Positions 41,544 to 42,058 of a DNA stretch of 42,058 bases are shown piece after piece. The DNA is from DATBFG01 sp036558645 (GTDB taxonomy: Bacteria > Acidobacteriota > Terriglobia > Terriglobales > Acidobacteriaceae), in assembly GCA_036558645.1 (NCBI GenBank), contig DATBFG010000122.1:1-42058 (forward strand). The letters are read 5' to 3'. The translations under genes and the position numbers were made by a program. Each line of letters opens with the position of its first letter. Position 1 is the first letter of the stretch. The notes under the pieces were generated by a model. That model was not told the DNA's origin. It was given only the letters and a program-made list of their open reading frames with translations, and made no database searches.

Positions 41544-41679
41544 GAAGACGGTTTTGCCCCGGAAAGACGTTCCCGCGTATATCAATCCTGGGCGGTGATG
41601 GAGCCTCGCAGCCCATTCCAAAAACAGGGACCGCCAGTAGGATAAGGACGCAAATTGCCCTGTCACGGTAATCAGACAT
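41353..41679 (-). CDS. Possible small lipoprotein, antisense-overlapping
   Basis: From the ATG at 41679, with GGAGG 9 nt upstream, the 108-residue frame opens with a lipoprotein signal peptide (CVLILLAVPVFGMGC) whose Cys would be lipidated. The body has two more cysteines (FYCSSLATGELVCF) and a low-complexity basic tail. Its 3' 191 nt lie antisense to the gene at 41130. Start signals favour reality; the long overlap and the odd tail argue against the whole frame being coding. It may be a truncated or recently extended gene. Confidence 0.4.
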   Translation of the reverse strand: MSDYRDRAICVLILLAVPVFGMGCEAPSPPRIDIRGNVFPGQNRLPNFPEFYCSSLATGELVCFPDGPSEPDSLTGQNKPSSGRNQNRRSCKKKSGCSQETVVHHHNE

Positions 41680-41715
41680 TAGCAAAATCCTCCATGTGTG
41701 TAAAGTGCATAATCA

Positions 41716-41764
41716 TCTAAGCCCTGGCGAATGTCTGCAAAATCTAGATTCCAGGGCATTTAGA
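41716..41764. other. Imperfect hairpin upstream of the lipoprotein-like gene
   Basis: TCTAA-GCCCTGG (41716-41727) pairs with CCAGGGC-AT-TTAGA (41751-41764) with a two-base bulge and a 23-nt loop. It lies in the minus-strand leader of the frame at 41679. A structured leader or an isolated terminator are both possible. Confidence 0.35.
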
Positions 41765-41870
41765 GGCAAAATCTTCCAAACAAAGCACTTAATCGCCATG
41801 CTTCGAATCAATTGGTTTTGCCCGCTTGTGTACTTGTCAGGACGACTGCCGCGGAAACTATCAAAGAACA

Positions 41871-41898
41871 ATTGTGGCTCCCGTTAGGGAGCCGCAAT
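41871..41898 (-). terminator. Hairpin terminator containing a stop codon
   Basis: ATTGTGGCTCCC (41871-41882), loop GTTA, GGGAGCCGCAAT (41887-41898): 12 bp with one G-U. The loop encodes the TAA stop of the leftward partial gene. On the minus strand TTGTTCTTT follows, so it is a plausible intrinsic terminator for that gene. Confidence 0.6.
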
Positions 41899-42058
41899 CG
41901 TGTCAGCCTGAGGCGACACAAATCCAAAATAATTGTGGCCGAGCAGGACAAGACTGTCGGTGATCAGGGTCACGGACTGTTGTGACAACGCCTCGGTATG
42001 ACCGTGCACATTCAGAGTCGGACAAAAACGAAAATATTTAGACCGACCATTTTTTCGA
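41884..42058 (-). CDS. Partial gene entering from the right edge (C-terminus only)
   Basis: Reading leftward from the right edge, 57 in-frame codons end at TAA 41884-41886. The visible tail reads ...CPTLNVHGHTEALSQQSV and ends LGHNYFGFVSPQADTIAAP. It is open to the edge and the stop sits in a terminator-like hairpin, which together support a real gene. No family is recognised from this fragment. Confidence 0.55.
   Translation of the reverse strand, partial: RKNGRSKYFRFCPTLNVHGHTEALSQQSVTLITDSLVLLGHNYFGFVSPQADTIAAP

Noticed and set aside
41696..41887. 63-codon rightward frame
   Set aside because: No ribosome site, runs through two hairpins, and overlaps the terminator; composition is not protein-like.
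1..42058. CRISPR array
   Set aside because: No regularly spaced direct repeats of 25-40 nt were seen; the only tandem repeats are coding ones in the GloVer gene and the FmdB tail.

Overview
The window looks like chromosomal DNA of an acidobacterium (class Terriglobia / Koribacter-like). This rests on gene content and protein style: a DUF2911-plus-TPR exported protein, a GloVer-type tandem-repeat protein, a ClpB/Hsp20 pair, exported beta-barrel proteins ending their signal peptides in AAAFGQ, and an 8/4-fold 'allo-tRNA', a class reported from Acidobacteria. No rRNA or canonical tRNA gene, CRISPR array or prophage structural gene is visible. About 37 protein genes are supported.

Layout. 1-3.9 kb: the 3' part of a DUF2911/TPR protein gene, a biotin-dependent acyl-CoA carboxylase carboxyltransferase (pccB-like), a VOC protein and a small exported protein. 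4-13 kb: housekeeping genes (thiL, an M23 peptidase, apt overlapping an acylphosphatase gene, efp, a YtxH protein, an amidohydrolase, RidA, a PNPOx-like protein, rsmD). 13-22 kb: an M50/CBS site-2 protease, a beta-barrel protein, serA with a class V aminotransferase, yqeY, rsmI, an FmdB zinc ribbon, a pirin and a GloVer repeat protein. 22-29 kb: clpB, hsp20, an RlmI-like methyltransferase, exported small proteins and a coiled-coil/zinc-ribbon protein. 29-32 kb: a surface-polysaccharide type pair (double acetyltransferase plus polysaccharide deacetylase). 32-37.5 kb: a metal and stress block (acnA, usp, mntH, mntR), with near-identical palindromic operators in front of mntH and mntR. 37.6-42 kb: an accessory region with a beta-barrel gene, an IS1595-family transposase, dinD divergent from a winged-helix-like gene across an 11-bp perfect palindrome, an allo-tRNA gene, and poorly characterised exported proteins.

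The most interesting object is the tRNA-like gene at 40955-41037. All five stems are perfectly paired only if the acceptor stem is 8 bp and the T stem 4 bp. It has a long variable arm, discriminator G and anticodon UAU. It is therefore best read as a serine-type allo-tRNA that could decode isoleucine AUA codons, sitting next to dinD and a transposase.

Other signals outside the genes: a shared 15-mer (GCACATCACGATTGC) placed exactly 17 nt before the -10 boxes of both pccB and ridA; several genes whose -10 box lies 6-8 nt before the ATG with no Shine-Dalgarno (likely leaderless transcripts); a 42-nt symmetric dyad over the transposase promoter; and a leader with two competing hairpins before the gene at 11070. 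All functional statements are from reading the sequence; no database search was run.
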